This document shows, piece by piece, positions 62,119 through 64,000 of a DNA stretch of 64,000 nucleotides. Every line of letters starts with the position of its first letter. Position 1 is the stretch's first letter. A program made the translations under genes and the position numbers. A model generated the notes under the pieces. That model was not told the DNA's origin, ran no database searches, and was given only the letters and a program-made list of their open reading frames with translations. The stretch is from Euonymus europaeus (lineage: Eukaryota > Streptophyta > Magnoliopsida > Celastrales > Celastraceae), in assembly GCA_963580455.1 (NCBI GenBank), contig OY756972.1:14461001-14525000 (forward strand), given 5' to 3'.

Positions 62119-63600
62119 TCCATTTGTCATAGAAAGTTGGTGTTTTGGCATCGAAATAGTCTATGAACCTTATACTCATAAAATTTGACATATAAGAACA
62201 ATAAAAAGTGTACACCGAGCAACTTTGATGGTCCGAAGTTGCTCAACTCTCTCTATGGAGGAGCTTTTAACGGTTTCGTCCATTTCTCATAGAAAGTTGG
62301 TGTTTGGCATCGAAATAATCCATGAAGCTTATACTCGAAAAATTTTACATATAAGAACAATAAAAATTGTACACTGAGCAACTTCGATGGTCCGAAGTTG
62401 CTCAACACTCTCTATGAAGGACTTTTTAACGATTTTGTCCATTTGTCATAGAAAGTTGGTGTTTTGGCATCAAAATAATCTAGGAAGCTTATACTCGTAA
62501 AATTTGACACATAAGAACAATAAAAATTGTACACCGAGCAACTTTGATGGTCCGAAGTTGCTCAACTCTCTCTATGTAGGAGCTTTTGACGGTTTTGTCC
62601 ATTTGTCATAGAAAGTTGGTGTTTTGTCATCGAAATAATCTTGGAAGCTTATACTCTTAAAATTTAACATATAATAAGAATAAAAATTGTACACCGAGCG
62701 ACTTTGATGGTCCGAAGTTGCTCAACTCTCTCTATGGAGGAGCTTTTAGCGGTTTTATCCATTTGTCATAGAAAGTTGGTGTTTTGGCATCGAAATAATC
62801 GACGAAGCTTATACTCGTAAAATTTGACATAAAACAACAATAAAAATTCTATCCCGAATAACTTTGGTAGTCCGAAGTTGCTCAACTCTCTCTATGGAGG
62901 AGCTTTTAACGTTTTTATCCAGTTGTCATAGAAAGTTGGTTTTTTGGCATCGAAATAATCTACCATGCTTATACTCGTAAAATTTGACATAAAACAACAA
63001 TAAAAACTCTATCCCGAGAAACTTTAGTATTAAAATGTTGCTCAACACTCTCTATGAAAGAGCTTTTAACTGTTTCGTCCATTTGTCATAGAAAGTTGGT
63101 GTTTTGGCAGCGAAATAATCCATGAAGCTTATACTCGAAATATGTGACATATAAGAACAATAAAAATTGTACACCGAGCAACTTTGATGGTCCGAAGTTT
63201 CTCAACTCTCTCTATGGATGAGCTTTTAACAGTTTTATCCATTTGTCATAGAAAGTTGGTGTTTTGGCATCGAAGTAATCTTGGAAGCTTGTATTAATAA
63301 AATTTTACATAGAAGAACAATAAAAAGTGTACATAGAGCAACTTTGATGGTCCGAAGTTGCTCAACTCTTTCTATGGAGGAGCTTTTAACGGTTTTGTCC
63401 ATTTGTCATAGAAAGTTTGTGTTTTGGCATCGAAATAATCTATGAAGCTTATACTCATAAATTTCGACATATAAGTATAATAAAAAGTGTACATCGAGCA
63501 ACTTTGATGGTCCGAAGTTGCTCAACTCTCTCTATGTAGGAGCTTTTAACGGTTTTGTCCATTTGTCATAGAAAGTTGATGTTTTGGCATCCAAATAATC
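62119..63600. repeat. 10-monomer unit near the right end, copy 2
   Basis: Partner of 60520-62000. Private changes include TAGTATTAAAATGTTGC (about 63025), CCAGTTGTCATAG (about 62919) and ATAATCGACGAAGC (about 62796). Confidence 0.85.
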
Positions 63601-64000
63601 TAGGAAACTTATACTCATAAAATTTGACATATAAGAACAATAAAAATTGTACACCAAGCAACTTTGATGTTCCGAAGTTGCTCAACTCTCTCTATGGAGG
63701 AGCTTTTAACGGTTTGGTCCATTTTTCATAGAAAGTTGGTGTTTTGGAATCAAAATAATCTAGGAAGCTTATACTCGAAAAATTTGACATAGAAGAACAA
63801 TAAAAAGTCTATCCCGAACAACTTTGATAGTCCGAAGTTGCTCAACTCTCTCTATGGAGGAGCTTTTAACGGGTTTCTCCATTTGTCATAGAAAGTTGGT
63901 GTTTTGGCATCGAAATAATCCATGAAGCTTATACTTGAAATATGTGACATATAAGAAGAATAAAAATTGTACTCCGAGCAACTTTGATGGTCCGAAGTTG
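63601..64000. repeat. Trailing monomers, array continues past the window
   Basis: Two and a half monomers of known types: GATGTTCCGAAG, AACGGTTTGGTCC and AACGGGTTTCTCC. The last one is cut 26 bases into its phase, in the dyad's right arm, so the array is not bounded on this side. The first base of the window likewise starts exactly at a monomer phase mark. Confidence 0.9.

Larger units (their letters stand above)
1..64000. repeat. Satellite DNA array, ~160-bp monomer, about 400 head-to-tail copies
   Basis: The sequence returns to the motif CGAGCAACTT about every 160 bases throughout the window (for example at 1, 161, 481, 961, 50701 and 50861). From base 1 to the last full phase mark near 63975 is 400 monomers of 160 bp minus only 26 bases, so indels are rare and small. 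All monomers read in the same direction; I saw no inversion and no inserted unrelated DNA. Monomers differ by scattered substitutions, mostly at recurring positions, and group into variant types repeated at multi-monomer distances. Most copies carry a HindIII site (AAGCTT), so a HindIII ladder of 160-bp steps is expected; lost-site variants read AAACTT, AAGCTG, AAGCGT or AATCTT. A centromeric or pericentromeric satellite of a plant-like eukaryote is the best reading. A subtelomeric or interstitial heterochromatin block cannot be excluded from sequence alone. Confidence 0.97.

Noticed and set aside
1..64000. Regularly spaced repeats resembling a CRISPR array
   Set aside because: The repeat fills the whole 160-bp period and the 'spacers' are the same sequence in every unit. 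There is no short repeat/unique spacer structure and no cas gene.
1..64000. A 40-bp internal sub-period (160 = 4 x 40)
   Set aside because: The four quarters of the monomer do not resemble each other by eye beyond the inverted dyad arms and general A/T runs.
1..64000. Telomere-type repeats (TTTAGGG/TTAGGG) or a subtelomeric boundary
   Set aside because: No such runs were seen. TTTTAACGG is an internal monomer motif, not a telomere variant array.

Overview
The whole 64,000-base window is one uninterrupted tandem satellite array. A monomer of about 160 bp (about 36% G+C in a representative copy) is repeated head to tail about 400 times, always in the same orientation, from the first base to the last. 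I found no protein gene, RNA gene, transposon, CRISPR array, telomere repeat or unique DNA. Open frames in the window are at most 121 codons, recur with the monomers, and are by-products of the repeat. The array points to a eukaryotic chromosome. The monomer length (nucleosome-sized), A+T richness, higher-order organisation and CpG-decay pattern fit a centromeric or pericentromeric satellite, most likely of a flowering plant. From memory only, part of the monomer resembles the Brassicaceae 178-bp centromeric family in motif order; this is a hypothesis and no database was consulted.

Monomer anatomy (reference copy 50861-51020): a 9-bp inverted repeat with a 10-base spacer (GAGCAACTT / AAGTTGCTC) at the left end; a CT-rich run and TGGAGGAGCTTTTAACGG; a T-rich stretch; GTTGGTGTTTTGGCATCGAA; a HindIII site (AAGCTT) near base 111; then an A-rich right third ending in variable junction types such as GTGTACAC, TTGTACAC, GTCTATCC, GTACATAG and TTGCGCAC.

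Layout. The array is a patchwork of recent multi-monomer tandem duplications. 461-6228: an 18-mer (2,879 bp) twice. 6229-9754: mosaic with a 10-mer offset. 9755-11354: a 5-mer (800 bp) twice. 11755-16228: a 14-mer (about 2,238 bp) twice. About 14200-20274: a 19-mer (about 3,037 bp) twice, overlapping the 14-mer pair and younger than it. 20750-22029: a 4-mer (640 bp) twice. 22020-23120: a dimer and a monomer duplication. 23432-28563: a 16-mer (2,566 bp) twice. 28564-36189: mosaic with 11-mer, 13-mer and dimer duplications. 36190-42080: copies at a 20-mer offset (3,200 bp). About 41600-49310: a 24-mer (about 3,836 bp) twice. 49311-50590: a 4-mer twice. 50591-53159: mosaic. 53160-59608: a 10-mer block in three copies. 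56470-60720: a block repeated at a 21-mer offset. 60520-63600: a 10-mer (1,599 bp offset) twice. Copy boundaries were read by eye and are uncertain by tens of bases to about 100 bases.

No genes work together here. Any function would lie in chromatin, such as nucleosome phasing, dyad or non-B DNA structure, DNA methylation, and possibly satellite transcripts. I did not find an undescribed genetic system. The points worth checking are the conserved dyad in each monomer, the CpG-decay pattern, the nested duplication history, and the identity of the family.
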